A stretch of 64,000 nucleotides of DNA. Source: Acinetobacter calcoaceticus. Its GTDB lineage: Bacteria > Pseudomonadota > Gammaproteobacteria > Pseudomonadales > Moraxellaceae. How positions within the stretch are numbered: position 1 is the stretch's first letter; each line of letters starts with the position of its first letter. Location of the stretch: positions 124,001 through 188,000 of the forward strand of contig NZ_JADVKT010000002.1 of NCBI RefSeq assembly GCF_016508255.1, in the 5' to 3' direction. This document shows, piece by piece, positions 63,234 to 64,000 of the stretch. The translations under genes were made by a program, and so were the position numbers. The notes beneath the pieces were generated by a model that was given only the letters and a program-made list of their open reading frames with translations, was not told the origin of the DNA and searched no databases.

Positions 63234-63704
63234 ATGAAAGTTCTTAAATATACTTTATTTTCTCTTATGGGAATGCTGATAATAAATAGTGCGGATGCAG
63301 GAAATACATCTACATCCTTAAAGGTCAGTTTAACCATTATAGAAACTTGTGAAGTTTCCACACAAGGAAATTTAGATTTTGGCTCAGTTGTTCGCTCTCA
63401 GCCAGTTGCTGATGCAATAACCAATATATCTGTTCAATGTAGCAAAAATACACCGTATCAATTGGCGGTAACTTCAGACAATAATTTTGAACTTAAATCT
63501 GCTGCAAGCACAGCATCTGTTGCATATGTACTGTATCAAGATGCTGGTCATACTCAAATTTGGGCGGGATCAGGGGGTAAAATACGCTCAGGAGTCGCAA
63601 CAGGAATGAAAGAAAATATTCCTATTCATGGTGCAATTACCTCAAGTACAAATGTTCAGGCAACAAAGTATGAAGATTGGGTTCGTGTGAATGTCATATA
63701 TTAA
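63234..63704 (+). CDS. Spore-coat-U/Csu-like secreted pilin-type protein
   Basis: 156 residues. Signal peptide ends near SADAG; the mature protein is beta-rich with the SCPU pattern: VSLTIIETCEVSTQGNLDFGSV, ITNISVQCSKNTPYQLAVTSDN, VAYVLYQDAGHTQIWA, and a final strand DWVRVNVIY. Two Cys (ETCEV, VQCSK) form the usual disulfide. Homologous to Acinetobacter Csu chaperone-usher subunits, but no chaperone or usher gene adjoins it in the window. AGGAG lies 7 nt before the ATG. Confidence 0.82.
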   Translation: MKVLKYTLFSLMGMLIINSADAGNTSTSLKVSLTIIETCEVSTQGNLDFGSVVRSQPVADAITNISVQCSKNTPYQLAVTSDNNFELKSAASTASVAYVLYQDAGHTQIWAGSGGKIRSGVATGMKENIPIHGAITSSTNVQATKYEDWVRVNVIY

Positions 63705-63767
63705 TAAAAGAAAAATAAAATATTGTTGAATAACTCAGTCTTCTGGACTGGAAAATCGTACTACTTC

Positions 63768-64000
63768 CTAACAAATCAATAGCAAACGATATTCACCATC
63801 TTTTTCAACAGGCGCTCGATGAACACAAGGTAAGACCTTTTGCGTTGGATGATCTACTGCTAAACGCCAAATATGTCCTGTGCCTAAATTTACAGGTTGG
63901 GCATCGTGTTTAGGCTGATAATGTAAATCAAAAAAATACTCTGCTAAAAAGCTTTCAAATTCAGTTTCTGGGCCGTCATGTAATTCTTTGAGCTTTTCTC
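63768..64000 (-). CDS. 3' end of an unrecognised minus-strand gene (cut by window end)
   Basis: The minus-strand frame is open from the window edge to a TAG at 63768-63770, giving 76 complete codons (visible part includes ELHDGPETEFESFLAEYFFD, QPKHDAQPVNLGTGHIWRLA and CVHRAPVEKDGEYRLLLIC). It converges on the SCPU gene with 63 bp between. Protein-like composition, no motif I can name. Confidence 0.5.
   Translation of the reverse strand, partial: EKLKELHDGPETEFESFLAEYFFDLHYQPKHDAQPVNLGTGHIWRLAVDHPTQKVLPCVHRAPVEKDGEYRLLLIC

Noticed and set aside
63095..63361. 88-codon minus-strand frame over the SCPU gene start
   Set aside because: Overlaps a well-supported signal peptide and ribosome-binding site on the plus strand and has no family features.

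Overview
The window looks like a chromosomal segment of Acinetobacter, most likely the A. calcoaceticus-baumannii complex. The evidence is the low-GC composition, the kdsD-kdsC-lptC-lptA-lptB block followed by a type I secretion operon, a VgrG/DUF3396 type VI module, and many Acinetobacter-style accessory genes. This is recognition from sequence and gene order; no search was run.

Layout. 1-6.6 kb: end of a family 2 glycosyltransferase, a YbdG-type mechanosensitive channel, a small lipoprotein, an unrecognised 420-aa protein with a central hydrophobic block, and an MFS exporter divergent from an HxlR regulator with paired operator-like palindromes. 6.7-9.5 kb: an AT-rich accessory island against the 3' end of tRNA-Gly(GCC). 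It holds an overlapping gene pair, a YejK/NA37-type nucleoid-associated protein and a multi-span membrane protein, plus a 50-codon remnant resembling an S24/LexA C-terminus. 9.6-19.8 kb: core genes cysS, Kdo synthesis (kdsD, kdsC), LPS/LOS transport (lptC, lptA, lptB) and a TolC/HlyB/HlyD type I secretion operon. 19.8-33 kb: mostly housekeeping and single genes (IMPACT/YigZ, acyltransferase, universal stress protein, O-methyltransferase, acetyltransferases, M15 peptidase, fdxA, mutS, a LysR/MFS pair), then a DmeF-like cation exporter and a sodium:calcium-type antiporter behind a yybP-ykoY (Mn2+) riboswitch.

33-39.4 kb is a very AT-rich patch of small unknown genes with IS3-family debris, bounded by two diverged ~200-bp direct repeats that fold as serial hairpins. 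It ends in a TetR gene and a decayed second tetR. 39.5-46.2 kb is a type VI module: VgrG, a probable nuclease effector, its immunity protein, a fossil strip of a second vgrG and effector, and a second (orphan) immunity gene whose 3' part is almost identical to the first.

47.5-56.9 kb is a same-strand cluster: an RND tripartite efflux system, a COG4705-like membrane protein, a small lipoprotein, an OmpR/EnvZ-type two-component system and a His-rich repeat protein, suggesting an envelope or metal stress regulon. 57-60 kb carries a TonB-dependent receptor with a Fur-box-like palindrome and a downstream periplasmic ThuA/GATase-like protein. 60-63 kb has a LysR regulator divergent from two tandem Cys-nucleophile alpha/beta hydrolases. 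The window closes with a spore-coat-U/Csu-like secreted protein and the 3' end of an unrecognised minus-strand gene.

The best candidates for undescribed biology are the NA37 plus membrane-protein pair beside the tRNA, the mosaic/orphan immunity arrangement with its fossil, and the small-gene patch between the structured repeats.
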